From Lepeophtheirus salmonis (Eukaryota > Arthropoda > Copepoda > Siphonostomatoida > Caligidae): 64,000 bases of DNA. The notes beneath the pieces were generated by a model. The model was given only the letters and a program-made list of their open reading frames with translations, had not been told where the DNA came from and made no database searches. The DNA is taken from assembly GCF_016086655.4 (NCBI RefSeq), contig NC_052137.2:6758001-6822000 (forward strand). The letters run 5' to 3'. The translations under genes and the position numbers were made by a program. Below are positions 34,737 through 47,480 of this stretch, one piece after another. Each line of letters starts with the position of its first letter. The first letter of the stretch is position 1.

Positions 34737-37700
34737 TTGGTTGGGTGTGTTTGCTCCGGCAAACCCGAAGAGCAGGATACTTTCTTGTTTTGTTCATGTG
34801 TTTGATTCATTTCATTCCTTGGTTTTCAAACATTTATATCTATTATTAATTTTAATCATGATCATAGTTGATTGTGATCAACCATTTGTTATTAATATAA
34901 TTTGTTGTATGTCTAAGAGAGTCACCGGGTTTTTTGATATGAAATAGTATGATCATGCCCATTTAAAATGTCCAAAGATAGTTTTGGTTTCACTCAAAGT
35001 CTTTTCAAGGCCCACCAGAGCAAATTCACTTTGCAGAACAAAGGGTAACTGTCAATAATATAAATCAATAATTCAAATATTATCAAAAAAACCCAATCAT
35101 AAACGTTGAAAATCTTCAAAAAAATAGAAACATATATCATAGTTCAAATCAAATTCAAATAAGATGAGGGAGATACCAAAACTTTATTTATCACGTCAAC
35201 ATAGTGAAATATTGTAAGGGATATACCTCAAAACAATATGTTCCCGTAACTTCAGGCTCAAATAAGACTTTATCTTTAAAATATTTCTAGGAATATTGCA
35301 CTCTGGGGATTGTTATTGGGAAATTATCTTCTGCAGAAAATAGCCCGCAGTTATACTACCTATCTGTCCTAATATAAATATCCGTACATAATTTTCGCAC
35401 CTGCAAAAAAAAAAAAAAAAAAAAAAATAGAAGTTGTCATCTAAAATAGGTATTGGGACGTTAGAAAATATTCTTTATGGTTCTTGAAGCAGCAGTGATG
35501 TTTTTGAATCTGCGTCGAAATACCAAATTAATTATTATAGTGGTTTTTAGCTGTATTGAGATCCCACGGTTATCCAACAAATATTATTTTACTGTTCCCC
35601 ATTTGCAGATTGAAAAACTAACATGAGATCCTTAAATGGTTGGAACCCGCCTGTTGATAGATAGATGAGTCATTATAAATGTAGTGTAATTGCAGGCAAT
35701 TTTTGTCAGCAGGCAATGTTCTGTAGAGCCATTTTTCTACCATCTATCCTCTGCACGTACTTAAAAATAGCTTTGACGAGTTTTGAAAAGACATAGGTAC
35801 AGATAGACCCACCCAACATAACTTTAAACTTATAAAGTTACCATATTTAAACTCGGATTAACTTTAAACCGAGTTTTTGCTGCCAAAACTATACTAGTAA
35901 CCCATCACACATTCAATCTATTTCATTTCAAAATAAGTGAACACTCTAATGTTTAAAAAAAGAGCAAAATAACACTATAAGATTTTAAAAAATAAAGGAA
36001 AAAACCTTTTGTTCCGTCAACTTTTCCCGCTTTTGACCTGTAGCTTCCTCGCCCTTTTTTTGCTCATCTCTGAAATATACTTTAATCATCACAAAGGGGC
36101 TCTAAGGATATCCCCCAGTACCCAAAATCTCCCTCATCCCTCCCACATACGTATTTCCTTTTCTCACTCAAAAGGATATGTTACTCTGTGTATTTATACG
36201 CCAAAAGCTTACTTTCCCAATCCTCTAACTGACCAATTAATCATTAAAGAGAGGTTTTTTTTTTTTGTTTTTTTTTTAAATTATCTGTAGACTAATTAGG
36301 AAAAAAACAAAATAAAACAATGGTGTAAGAATAAGCTTTTTCTGTGGAAGATTTAAATTATTTTTTTTTTTATCTTTATTTTTATGTCCCTAGATATATT
36401 TTCTTATTTTTAAGAGTTTAGAATTGCTTTGAATATTTCATAAATAAATGAAAATTACATTCACATTTCGAAGAAAAGAAAAAAAAAAGAAAAAAATTAT
36501 GATAGAGCTTTTTACGTATACAGAAAATTTAATTTAAATTCATAAAGCCATTTAAAGAGAAACTGTCTTTTATTTTTTGTGAGTTCACTAGTAATGAGTA
36601 AATAACAAGGAGGAGCTGTTTTGTAACCAGATCTACATATGTAGCAAGTCAACATAATAGCAAATTGTTCATATGAACTCATGGAGAGTGTAATAGTTGA
36701 AAATTATCGTCACAATTAAATAGTGAGAGATTGATGTCTTTATTTTAAAAGGACCGTATTCGGGACAATATACGTCTCTTAACTCAAATTAAGGTATTTA
36801 AACTATAGTTAAAATCATTGGTGATCTTAATTCATTCCACAAATGTACAAATGTGAATAATACGCATAATAATGACTCAAATTTCTATGAAATATTGAGC
36901 TGTATCTATTTATAAAAAAAAAAAACAATTTGGGCTTCCTCCTTTTCTTGATTTTTTTCAAGATTGTTTTATGTTGACTGGCAAAACATACGGACACTCC
37001 CAACTGTAGGAAGGACCGGGGCCGTGATAGTGGACTACCTTTACTTTTTTTCTAATAATTGCCTTTCTTTTTTTAAATACAAATGATTAAAAAATAAACG
37101 ATTGGTTAGGCAGACAAATTTATAGGATAGTCAAAAATGACCAGAGTAGTAGAATAAAATTAAAATTATGCTTAAATTTTGTTTGGTGAGGGGGGCAGGA
37201 GAAGGGTAGGGAGTCAAGGGGTCGATCTACCCCTCGGCGATGGATATTTTCTAGCGTGGCATAATTTATTAAAGAAAAACTTATTTTCTTTAAAAAAACA
37301 AAACAAGATCCGATATTTTTTCCTGAAACTTTTTCCGATTAATCAGTCGTCTATGAGCGTCAAAAAATACACAGAAAAGTATTTTGTATTCTTTTTTTCT
37401 GTTACTAAAAAAAAAAAAACTACAAAAACGGACCCTTTCTTTTGTATAAACAAAATTTGAAATGCCCATACAAAAGGATAAATTTTTAAGAAATGTTATT
37501 TTGTAAATCTGTGGCGTGGGGACGCTCAAATTTACTAATGGTGTCCCTCTGAAAATTATGCTATATCACCACTGGGCTCAAGCATCGTTTTAGACGGGCC
37601 CACCCCCTTTATACATACCTCTGTAGTTGCGGCACTGGAAGTGAGCCACATCTCTCTCTTAAGACACAATAACTTGGCTCTTACTTAAGTCGGTCAAAAA

Positions 37701-38307
37701 GAAAGGTCATTACTTGCTTACACATAGGTAAATAACATGGAAATCTATGTCGTCATATATATATATTCAACATTTATAAATCCGCCTTAAAAAAACTACT
37801 TCAAAAGAACAATTTTTCTTAAATGTACCTTGTAGTTGCTACAATTTTTAGTATATAATATAATATATAGTAAATTTTTATCAAATATATACAAAAAAAG
37901 GAAATAAATCAACTCTATTTATAAAACCTTCCCTTCCCCATCACCTTTCTCTTGGAAGGATTCGATAATTATGTTACATACTAATAAATGGGATGATCTT
38001 TGAATGACGTCATCTTTTAATTCTCTCTCTTCCTCCTTTTATATATTTTTTGAAAAAGACAATTCGTTTGAGTAGATTGAATAATTTATTTGTCAAAAAG
38101 TGCTTTGTTGCATGTCTGCACCATTTTCCCACCATTGCTCGGAAATGTTTTTCAGTACAAATTTATACAGCATACATACATACAATTTTTGTTTTGTTGG
38201 GCAATGTTTAGGCAAGGATTACTCTTAACATAGGGATGGGGTTTTTGTACCGAAAAAACAGAGTTTTTCTAATTAGAGAGAAAAAAATGTTGGTGCGTGT
38301 GCTCTAA
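34737..38307. other. 3' flank of the RGS gene, A/T-rich, no further gene
   Basis: Poly-A run near 35404-35427. A GC-richer block at 37184-37260 and another at 37505-37620 may be the two ends of a further repeat (GGTGAGGGGGGC and GGGCCCACCCCCTTT), but this is weak. The hydrophobic frame at 36009-36290 lacks an ATG and a recognisable family. Confidence 0.45.
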
Positions 38308-38692
38308 CAGGGGCATCCGCAAGGGTTGGACTGGAGAGGCTATAGCCCACGAGAAATTAAGGAATTTTTGCTTTTCATTAGAAAATGAGATGTTTTAAAA
38401 AAATTTAATCCAGTTTCAAAATAAAAAATCCAAAAATTTTAAGATTTTTTGAAAACCTATGGATTTTAGAAATTTTTTTCCAAAAAATTTAATTTTATGT
38501 GAATAGCTGTTGATTTTTGAAATTTTTGATTTAAAAAAATTAATTTTAGGAGAATAGCTAATGATTTTTGAATTTTTTTGCAAAAAGTTTTTTTTTTTTG
38601 TGAGTAAGTGTGAAATTTTTAAATTTTTTTTGTCACAAAGTTTCCAAAAACCAAGATCCCTCACCCCCTCTCCCATTTAGGCGATGCTCCTC
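38308..38692. mobile_element. A/T-unit TIR element
   Basis: Left CAGGGGCATCCGCAAGGG, then GGACTGGAGAGGCTATAGCC. Right end GGCGATGCTCCTC, a decayed inverse of the left terminus. Interior units with GAATAGCTGTTGATTTTTG and GAATAGCTAATGATTTTTG separated by A/T runs. Flanks TCTAA and TTTAC match at three of five positions. Confidence 0.6.
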
Positions 38693-40238
38693 TTTACAGT
38701 AGTCATTCATTTTCTCCCCTGAAATTATACAACAGGCATCTGATGTTAGCAAGTGTTTTAATCCCATAATACCCACCGTCTCCTCGTGCTTTACAAAAAT
38801 CCCTTTCTTTCATAGAGTGGAACACTTTTTCCTATTCTTTAATTTGATCAACTAATTTTTCTACCTTTTTTCAAGTAGAATAGTGCTGCAATGAATTAAA
38901 ATAACCCTTAGAATTTTTTTTAAATATCCTTCAATTTTATAAATTAACAGAATGATAATTAATTTTAGAAAATTGAGAATTTTTTATTCAAGCAATTTAA
39001 CAATTGTTTGCCTTAAAAACATCGAACTGCCTTAATCGAAGAAGTGATACAATTCATTTTTAAAGCTGTTATATGAAGATAATAATTATTTTTTTAATAA
39101 ACATCACTCAATCACTTCATTCGAAAATATAAAAAATTATCAACTTCCAAGCAAAAGCTATTAAATGTTAATTTATAAATAAATCAAAAATCTTTGGTTT
39201 TCACCCATTTTCAAAAAAAAAAAAAAAAAAAAAATTCTATGAAATAAACTAGGATTCTAATTTCCACATAAAAATAGTTATTTCAACCGCACAATCATCT
39301 TGAGGTTTTTATAAATATACGACATTCATGGCAGGATTGTTTTTTATTGTTTAAATATAAACTATTCTACAAATAGAGAAATAATAGCCTTAAGTTGGTC
39401 AAAAAAAAAAAGGAATAAAAGAGTGCAACTTCCATGTATAAAGTATTCCTTGCTTTAAAATTGCTTTATTAATATATTTTGGGCAATAAGTAGGCGTTAT
39501 TATTGTATAACCTCGTTGAACAAAAATGTGGTTGTTGTTTTTTTTTAAATAAATAAATAATGAAATAAAGGATTTATAATATTGTTGTCGTTTTTTGTTA
39601 AAATCTGAGTTATAAATAAAATGAGGCCTGTTTTTCATTTTGTGTTTTATTATTATATAATTAATAATTTAAAGAATAAACTGATAACCTAGAAAAAAAG
39701 GATTATATTATTATAGAATATTATAGAAGTATTAGAGAAAATTATTATAAATTATATAAATTTTCGTCATTCCATAGAAGGTTTAGACCTTTGTTTCTCC
39801 CAATTTAAGCTAAATTTGCTCCAAAATGGGGATTCAAGACATGCTGTTGCATAACTAAATTACGATTGTTATGGAATCAAGAAAAAACAATCCATGATAT
39901 GTTTAAATACCATATATTTTTATTCAATTTACCTTCTTCATTCACAAACAATAACATCCTAAACATACCAGTGAACAGATTGGCAGCTCTTGACGATGAA
40001 GGCCGTGTCCATGTCATACCAAGCTGTCATGTGGCAGCTCGGAGGGAATCCAAATTTGAATGGAAGGAGCGGCATACAGTATGTGGTAGCGAATCGTGCA
40101 GTAATTTATTCCTGTGTACAATGTAACCCAGATGTTCGAAAATAAATGAGGCAGAGAATTGAAATTTTTAAGGGTTTATTGGGATATGATTAGCTATATC
40201 ATATCTCAAATGGCCTCCCTTGGCTGCAACCATAACCT
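38693..40238. other. A/T-rich stretch with a transposase C-terminus at its end
   Basis: Poly-A near 39215-39234. 39975-40130 is GC-richer but unrecognised. From 40238 down to about 40160 the minus strand reads VMVAAKGGHLRYDI, the last residues of a Tc1-like transposase whose preceding residues (FRSMIE) lie in 40239-40260. Confidence 0.5.
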
Positions 40239-40560
40239 CGATCATGGAACGGAAGGCCAAGCATGTCTTCTTTTCGAACCAGTGAGGCTTCATCCTGTCA
40301 GAGAACACCAAATTCATTCCTTGTCTTTTCATTCCCTGTAAAATTTATCCCCGTCATACTTTCAAAACTAGTTATACATACATATACTACGAGTTGGTAA
40401 TTTTTAACGATGTAGGGAGGTCCGGGCAGTCGGCACTGAAGAAAACTGATGACTTATGAGGTATGAGACATGGATATGAAGGATTTATGGAGTTTATGCA
40501 TTAGAAATGGCATCATCATAAGTCTTAAATTCGAGTAGAACTGATATCCAGATCCGTGGA
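40239..40560. repeat. Recent 0.3-kb duplication, copy A
   Basis: Nearly identical to 41567-41909; about ten substitutions in 322 bp and only two length differences. Begins CGATCATGGAACGGAAGGCC and ends CAGATCCGTGGA. The left part on the minus strand encodes a transposase C-terminal fragment (CLAFRSMIE); the rest is non-coding. Confidence 0.85.
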
Positions 40561-41566
40561 TATTATTCGGACCTAGGGAAGTAGAAATAAATGACGTCAT
40601 TACTCTTCACTGCCATCGTCTATAATTTTATATACTCACTCACATCAATTTTATCATCCCAATTTCTCTTCTCACAACTCAGATCTACGTCAAAAATAAG
40701 CCAAACAGCTTGGCCCCCTTGCACTCTTATCCAATATGAGTACCACTCACCTAGTTTAAGTTCCTCTCTGGACTGAAACCGTAATATATCCTTATTTAAA
40801 GTGAGAATGAAATGTCCGGGAATGAATTCTACAGGGGATGAATTAACTGGGAATGAAATTAGTAGGAATGAAAAGAAAACGAATGAATTTACTTGGAATA
40901 AAATGAATTAGCACCATTTATATGGATGATAGGACTCATTTGAGCTCATTTTTTGATACAAGACCATGGTTACTAATCAATAAAATAGCTCCACTAGATG
41001 ACGTTGTTCAAACAAATTCAAATGAAGGTGGGGAGGGGGTTGAAAGTACTTAAAAAAATAATATAAATTTGCAGGTTTCTACAGGAAATTGACTTGAAAG
41101 TAACAATTTACATATACCTCATTTTTAGTTCCCCATACATTTGAATTGTATCATGAGGCATTCAAGAAGTCTGTGCCGTTAAGAGTTGGATTGAGGGGTT
41201 TACTCTGAAACCATAAATTAACTTTTTTCACTAAATATTTCTCTTTTTGTATGTTTGTTGAATAATACTGTTTATAACAGAACTAAAGTCGAGTCCATAT
41301 TTTCTGAGTCATGTTCCAGTCATCAGTACATAAAAAAGACACAAGTCCAGACTCAAGCACTGGTTTATACATCTTCAATTTTGGGGAAGTATATAAAACT
41401 CAGTTATGAACTGGAGACAGTTCAAGACAATTTGATCTCATGTGGCCTGAACCAGTAACTTAATAGAAAATAGCCTTTTGTTACTATAGCAAGTATTTAT
41501 ATGTTAGGAGTGAGGAAATTGAAATTAGATAAGATGACTCAGGGTTTAAGAGACAGACTATGACTT
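40561..41566. other. Spacer between duplicates, with GGAATGAATT array
   Basis: 40806-40915 holds about six degenerate copies of a GGGAATGAATT / GGAATGAAA motif. It is the inverse of AATTCATTCC / TTTTCATTCCC within the flanking duplicates (about 40310-40360). Otherwise unrecognised. Confidence 0.5.
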
Positions 41567-41909
41567 CGATCATGGAACGGAAGGCCAAGCATGTCTTCTT
41601 TTCGATCCAGTGAGGCTTCATCCTCTTCCTGTCAGAGAACACCAAATTAATTCCTTGTCTTTTCATTCCCAGTAAATTCATTCCCTGTAAAATTTATCCC
41701 CGTCATACTGTCAAAACTAGTTATACATACATATACTACGAGTTGGTAGTTTTTAACGATGTAGGGAGGCCCGGGCAGTCGGCACTGAAGAAAACTGATG
41801 ACTTATGAGGGATGAGACATGGATATGAAGGATTTATGGAGTTTATGCATTAGAAATGACATCATCATAAGTCTTAAATTTGAGTAGGACTGATATCCAG
41901 ATCCGTGGA
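41567..41909. repeat. Recent 0.3-kb duplication, copy B
   Basis: Same as 40239-40560 but 21 bp longer: six extra bases (CTTCCT) and fifteen extra bases (CATTCCCAGTAAATT), each of which looks like a local slippage duplication of adjacent sequence. Confidence 0.85.
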
Positions 41910-42639
41910 CTATAACAAAGGAAGGGGGGTGTCAAACTCCCTAACAAGTCAACCAGAAAATTAATTGACTCCTGAGGACGAAGAGTAATTAACTTTTTTA
42001 AATTAAAATTTATTCACAACTAATTATGAAGTTGATAAATTTATGTATTTTTTTTTTTGCTATTCGTAACTAATAAAATAGCAAAACTTTGAAAAAAGTA
42101 AAAGATTTTGTTATTTGTATATGAAATCGGTGTAGGACCCGGAATCAGCTGAAACTTTGGTATCCATACTATTCACCCTTAGAAAAAAAAAAATTGTATT
42201 AACTTGGGAGATATGAGGGGTTTTAATTGTTCATATATCATTTAAATTATATATAATCAAAATTCCTATATAATAGTTTTTATATATTGCACATATATAC
42301 AATATATATTAACATACCATGGAAGTCTATCGATCGTCTTCGTCTTGTGTTTTTTTTCTCTCTCTCTCTCATTTCTTCTCTTTCCTACCTTTCTCTTCCT
42401 ACCCCTTTTCTCGTTTGTACATAATATGATAATAAGTTTTAAAATCCGTGAGATGGCGTTTGAACCTTTCTAACACATAGCGTATTCAAATACAATATGT
42501 ATACCAACATAAATAATTTATTGTACATAATTATTTAATGGGGATTATTTCTTGGAAATAGTAGAATGGTAAATGTTAGAGCTGTAGAAAATATGCCATC
42601 CTGGTGTATAAAAGTAAACGTAACCGATAAATGAAAGTG
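41910..42639. other. Non-coding stretch
   Basis: Contains a (CT)n run at 42357-42372 and A/T-rich near-palindromes around 42240-42310. No gene recognised. Confidence 0.45.
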
Positions 42640-43290
42640 TTAATCCCAACTAATTGATTTTGGAGTAGAGGAGCTAGACTGTCATGACGTTGTATTAGAT
42701 TAGCTGCGAGCAGTTATGAGATCAAGTATATAAACACTAATCACACTCCGTGCCTAGTCATGATATAGGCTGGAATTACACCCATGTATAAGTGAAAAAA
42801 TAACACTTGAATGTGATTGACGAATTTTCATTAACCCCACTCCAAGCAGTTGGGCCTCTCCAGGACCAGAGCCCTTGCCTTCAAAAATTCTAGAGTATTC
42901 TATCAAAAAGGCCAAACTGGATCTTGAGGAATTAAAGAAAACAGTCCACGCCAATCCCCCTCAAGTACATGAAGGCTCATGCAAGATACCTTGGGATTTC
43001 ACACCAGACTGTCCAGAGAGCTATCAAAAAAGTGGATGGAAAGGGTCTTGTAAGGGTGAGAAGGCACCTTTTGACATCACCAATGAAATAAACCCATTTC
43101 TTCAGTTACAAGACTCTTTGGAATGAGTTTTATTGAGTTCTTTTGAACCTTTTTTAACACTTTTGGCCCATCTATAGTCCTGATGCCAACAAAAAAAAAA
43201 CCGGAGACAAGCACATAATCTCCGTTCACCTTCGTAAAGGAGATAATTATCAACTTCCAACCAATGGCAATAAAATCTCAACATCAGGAT
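42640..43290 (+). mobile_element. Internally deleted Tc1-like element beside a 5500-type fragment
   Basis: 42640-42745 is a fragment of the 5500-type repeat (GTCATGACGTTGTATTAGAT). From 42840 the + strand reads the N-terminal end of a transposase: KKTVHANP, HARYLGISHQTVQRAIKK, GKGLVRVRRHLLTSPMK, with one frame change. It then jumps to the LLNLF..FGP-SPDA track near the third catalytic acid. First and second catalytic Asp are absent. Same junction as 1, 16434, 27423 and 33254. Confidence 0.65.
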
Positions 43291-43489
43291 AAATCAAAAA
43301 CATTCGTTGTTTTTGACCAATCTTCCAAGAAAGACCAAAAATTTCATATTGATTATAAGTTGAGTTCTTCTTTTTTTTGTTAGCTATATTTAACTAACAA
43401 AAAAACATCAGTTGAACAACTATTCATAAAGGGAAAAGTTACTCTGAATAATAAAAATCCCTCAATTTCTAGAAAAAAAATCAAATTTT

Positions 43490-43715
43490 GAAATGGAACG
43501 TAATAATCCCGACAGTTTGACGAATGTTTGGTTTATCTTCATGATATTGACCTCCGCGGGATGTTTCACTGCTCACGTCTGTTTTAAAGGTTCCCGTAGC
43601 TTTAAATTTACTTTCATTGTTGGTAATAGTGATCAAATAAACTCCAAAGATCTTGGCTATGTCAACAAATCTGTCTCCCGCACAAAATCCACGTTATTCA
43701 CTCGGGAGAAATTAT
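43490..43715 (-). pseudogene. Tc1-like transposase HTH remnant
   Basis: Minus-strand frame of about 65 codons: AGDRFVDIAKIFGVYLITIT, then a KFKATGTFKTD segment followed by a GGQYHEDKPNI-like stretch. The pattern (RFVDIAKIFGV--ITI---ESKFKATGTFK) resembles the first HTH of Tc1-like enzymes and the -FKRR-GSGRP linker that follows. The plus-strand frame here is its shadow. No later domains nearby. Confidence 0.45.
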
Positions 43716-43999
43716 TCTCTTTAACTCAATGTGTGTAGGTTTGCGGCCTGGTAATTCCTAGAGAAATAAATATTCTTTATGTATATGGCCTTTATACAAA
43801 ATTCTTAGGTTAGTAATATTATGCTTAAACTCCATCTAACCAATTTATAAACGAAACAAACAAAAAACATGGCACTTCTTATTTAATTAAAAGTAATACG
43901 TAACATTAAAAAAATACACTACAAAACCTTGCTGAAAATTCGATAAAAATTTTTAAAAATTGAATTCACTCACAAGCCATTATCGTGTATACGTTATAG

Positions 44000-44590
44000 T
44001 AAGGACAAATAGTCTGGAATTACACCAAAGTCAATCTTTAATTCTACTTCAAGTTCAACAAAGACTTACGCCTATATCTCCTTGCAGATCCCACTTTTCC
44101 ATTGTAATGGTAATGTACTTCTTCAAGGCCTCCACAGACGAATCAAACATAGCACAGGCCTCATGCTCGACCCACCCCAGAGATAGAAATCGTTTGGGTT
44201 CAGGTCCAGGTTGTTATCAGTGGAAAATCTGGGCCCCAAAAGTGAGAACATTTCGTGACCAAGACATCCTGCACTTTTTTGCCCTTGTGGTCCGGTGCAC
44301 TGTCTTCTTGGAAGGTGGAATTTCTTCCTTGGACCACTCCCCCTATCCAGGGAATGTAAATTAAAAGTGAAAACGAGAACCAGTACAACCGTAATGCTGG
44401 ATCTGCACAATGTTACCCGGGCCCGCCAAAGTTTCTGGCGCCGTTTGCCCGGAATTATAAAAAAGCAATTATCATTATAAATGATTGAATGTCATTCAAT
44501 GTTGCCTTCAATTAATAAAAAAAATATGGTTTTACCCAATGTAGTTTGTTTGTTGTAAGCCTTTAAAGATTTTTCAAATTTATCTGGATC
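44000..44590 (-). mobile_element. Tc1-like element remnant, relative of the RGS-intron copy
   Basis: Minus strand: FHLPRRQCTGPQGQK with FQEDSAPDHKGKKVQDVL in the neighbouring frame (second catalytic Asp region), HFWGPDF, NNLDLNPNDFYLWGGSS (third acid at PND). Right end GTTTGTTTGTTGTAAGCC then TTTAAAGATTTTTCAAATTT matches the TIR of 30858-31490. The left end is not found. 44000-44075 also shares CAATCTTTAATTCTACTTC-type sequence with the 5500 repeat. Confidence 0.65.
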
Positions 44591-45709
44591 GCCCTGAAAA
44601 ATGCGGCGTCCGTGAATTATCCCCATTCAGAACTGTGGTTATTTTTATTATTTCACGAGCTCCTTTATTAAGAACCCTCTAGCTAAATGAAATATTATCT
44701 AACAATGTGCTAAATTCCGTTCTACTTACTGTAGGTTTTTAATTTTTTTTCTCAACCACAGGGACTCTATATTTATAAATATTTACATGTACAAAAATAA
44801 AAATAAACTGAAAAAGAAAATTTGTGTTTGTATAGAAAACATCATTTGGCATGATGGTTAAAAATTCATTTCCTTCTAAAAGACCTAAAAACTCAAAACA
44901 ATCATCAAACTAATAGCTAAATACAAAGTTTAACATATACAAATGACTAGTGAATATACAAGTTATGTACCTAAATCTAATCCCAGCCTCAAAACGGATT
45001 TGCATCTTCTCTTTTCTTTTTTATGAGATAGCTAATACATACTTTTAAAGCACATCTATTATAAACACTAATATATATGAGATCTTCATACCGACATACA
45101 TTTGTAGATAATTTACTCCCGTAAATGTATATAAGATGAGAGTCTCTCATTTATTCAATTGATCTTATATAACTATGTATATCCTAGGAATTGAATTACG
45201 TTATGAGACATCTTCGTTGAAAGGGCACAAAGTGTGCACTTGGGTACTTTGATTAGTTTTGTAATTGTATAAGGCAGGGATGTCAGTACACTTACAATGT
45301 TAGACATACTGTATCTCTGGTATTAGGAACGTCACAGCCTATTGTAAGCTCGACAACCATTGAATCCCGGGAATACATATACCGAGTGACAAAAAAAACA
45401 ATTTTTTTATCACCCAGTATATATAAGTGAGATGATGTTTTCAAATTACAAAAAGAATAACTCACTTAAAATTGAATCAGTTTCATTGTTGATAAAAACA
45501 AAAATGTGATTATCTTCTACACATTTTGCATGAAAAACTAAATTATGCAACCAACCGATATCAAGAATTATCAAGAAGCAAATCCTTGCAAGCGCCCATT
45601 GAGTTTCGCAAATTCAAATATTATCTCTTCCATCTAATTAGCCTCAATAAAGAAAGTGCTTCGGTGTTCAATGTTTCAAATTGTAACTGCTGTGAGACGA
45701 TCTTCAATG
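44591..45709. other. A/T-rich stretch, no recognised gene
   Basis: An open frame begins at 45526 and runs through 45822, but its 3' third is made of a dispersed repeat and no family is recognised; I do not call it a gene. Confidence 0.4.
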
Positions 45710-45840
45710 CAAGTCTCTCTCCTTCTCTTTTTTTTTCTTTCTTCTCTTTTGAAAATGAGACCGACGCCAGGGAAATCAGGTGTAACGTGGGTTCTCTGAC
45801 ATCACTTCCGGTACGTCTATGACTTACATAGGTAGTTGAG
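45710..45840. repeat. Short dispersed repeat, CTTCCGGWACGTCTATGA family
   Basis: Second copy of the repeat at 33770-33890, with the same order of pyrimidine run, GAAAATGAGACC, TTCTCTGACATCACTTCCG and ACGTCTATGA. Confidence 0.6.
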
Positions 45841-46101
45841 TTTTGGGGTTTGGATCGGTCTGAGTCCATTAATATTTTTTTAAACTAAACCATAGAGAAA
45901 AAAATACATAGAGGCAAGAAGATGTACGCTAGACTGAGCAAACGTATCAGCTTACACAAGGGCTATAAATAATAACATTTGATTGTTTGTATTTTTTACA
46001 TTAAAAATTCACAATTCCTACTAGAAACACGATTAACATTTGTATCCGCTGTCAACCTCGACTGTCAAAAGGGAAAGGACAAATTTAAAAATATATATGG
46101 C

Positions 46102-46425
46102 GAGGGATGTCTGCAGGGGTGGGCTTGAGGGTTTGTAGCCCCAACCCCTAAATTTTAATTTTCCAAAAAATTTTATGCTTCAAAAAAATTCCACAAATGT
46201 AATAATCTCTGAATAGTTATGGAATTTTGAAGTATTTTTTCAAAAATTTAATATTTGAAATTTTTTAAGAGAAAAATCTAAATTTTTCCTTTACAGCTGT
46301 CGATTTTTGAATTTTTTTGCTCCAAAAATTAAACATTTGAAGTTGCATTTTTGTAATTTTTTTCCTTAAGATATAATTTTTGTAAATTTATTTCTAATTA
46401 CCGATATAATCTGCAAAAATATCTG
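46102..46425. mobile_element. A/T-unit TIR element
   Basis: Left end GAGGGATGTCTGCAGGGG, then GGGCTTGAGGGTTTGTAGCCCC. Right end ATATAATCTGCAAAAATATC then TG, an inverse of the left terminus. Interior units with TTACAGCTGTCGATTTTTG. No clear target duplication. Confidence 0.6.
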
Positions 46426-47219
46426 GGGGATATTGAAGAGAAATTAAATCCTGTAGGCTCTGTGTATCCAAGAGACTCACGGACTTCTCTTCCTCCCTAA
46501 AAGATAAAGAATAATCCCCATTACACATGCACCTATACAGTCTGTTCATGTGACGTCAGCCTTGTTAATGTATGGTATTTTGCACATTGTCCGCTCTAAT
46601 GTGCATTTTGCCGGTAACATACACTGTATTTTGTTCGACTTTCGATAATAGTTCTAAAGCCAAGGTTTCCCAAACTTTACAATAATACATATTTAGCTAA
46701 GGCCCCTTTTATACAAAACATGTTTACTATGTATATGCAGACTATAAGCAATCATCAATTATCCATCTTCCTGTACCCTCATCCCCTATTCTTTCCTCAC
46801 GGCCACACATTGAACCCCATTGTCTTAAGTAATTTTTGTTTTTGGATAGCCTGCTAGTACTTGAGGCACTACGTACTCTGCCTATAAGGTAGCTGCAGTC
46901 ACTTTTGTATTGAATATCATTTCCTGGGGTCGAATTTTCTAGCAACGTTCCTTGGTTTAACTTCCCGTTCCAAACTGAGCCTGTATAAAAATAACTGAGA
47001 CTGGAACCGAGACCATTAGGTTGATCAGAGGCCAATACCAGAACCGATAGAACCACTGAACGAGAATCAGGCACAGCCTTTGAACCAGGGTTCACAATAT
47101 TAATCAGGACCAGACTGATAGTACTTCAATATTTTTAGTTTCTCAGACTAATCCAACACATGATGAAAATTAGAAGAATCAACAGTTTTACAAATATTTA
47201 AAAATGTAATTACAACACA
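46426..47219. other. Stretch with an unrecognised minus-strand frame
   Basis: A 117-codon frame lies at 47095-46742 on the minus strand. Its sequence has no domain I recognise and overlaps motifs (ACTGAGACTGGAACCGAGACC) that belong to the GGTCC-type repeats, so it is probably not a gene. Confidence 0.35.
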
Positions 47220-47480
47220 GGGGTTCTAAATGATCATTTTGAGTATCAAACTTTTTCATATCAAAATCATTAAATTTCATGGAATAAAATCTCAAAAATT
47301 AAATTTTTGGGGAAAAAATTTCATAAGTACAGAGATATTTGCAAAAATCAAATTTTATGGATTTTTTTTTAAATTCACAGTTTACAAAAAAATAAATTTT
47401 TTGGAACAAAATTTCAAAAAATAATCAAATAATACATTTTCTATTAAAAGTAAAAATCCCTTAATTTGGAGGAGGCACAG
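47220..47480. mobile_element. A/T-unit element fragment
   Basis: Interior units (TCTCAAAAATTAAATTTTTG, GGAAAAAATTTCA, TTCACAGTTTACAAAAAAAT) without recognisable termini; ends near TTAATTTGGAGGAGGCACAG, which resembles the sub-terminal part of the family. Confidence 0.45.

Noticed and set aside
36009..36290. Frame with a signal-peptide-like hydrophobic start
   Set aside because: No ATG at the start, ends in T-run-encoded Phe, and no homologous pattern or splice context.
39866..40126. 86-codon frame in a GC-richer patch
   Set aside because: No domain recognised on either strand; probably eroded transposon sequence next to a transposase C-terminus.
43493..43738. 81-codon plus-strand frame with a hydrophobic stretch
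   Set aside because: Better explained as the shadow of a minus-strand transposase HTH remnant.
45526..45822. 98-codon plus-strand frame
   Set aside because: The 3' third is a dispersed repeat also found at 33770; no domain or splice evidence.
2524..46557. Recurrent TGACGTCA (CRE) palindromes, e.g. near 2524, 12218, 20756, 38003, 40590, 46549
   Set aside because: Several lie in repeats and none is next to a confirmed transcription start; no regulatory claim is possible.
46742..47095. 117-codon minus-strand frame
   Set aside because: No recognisable domain, and overlaps GGTCC-type repeat motifs.
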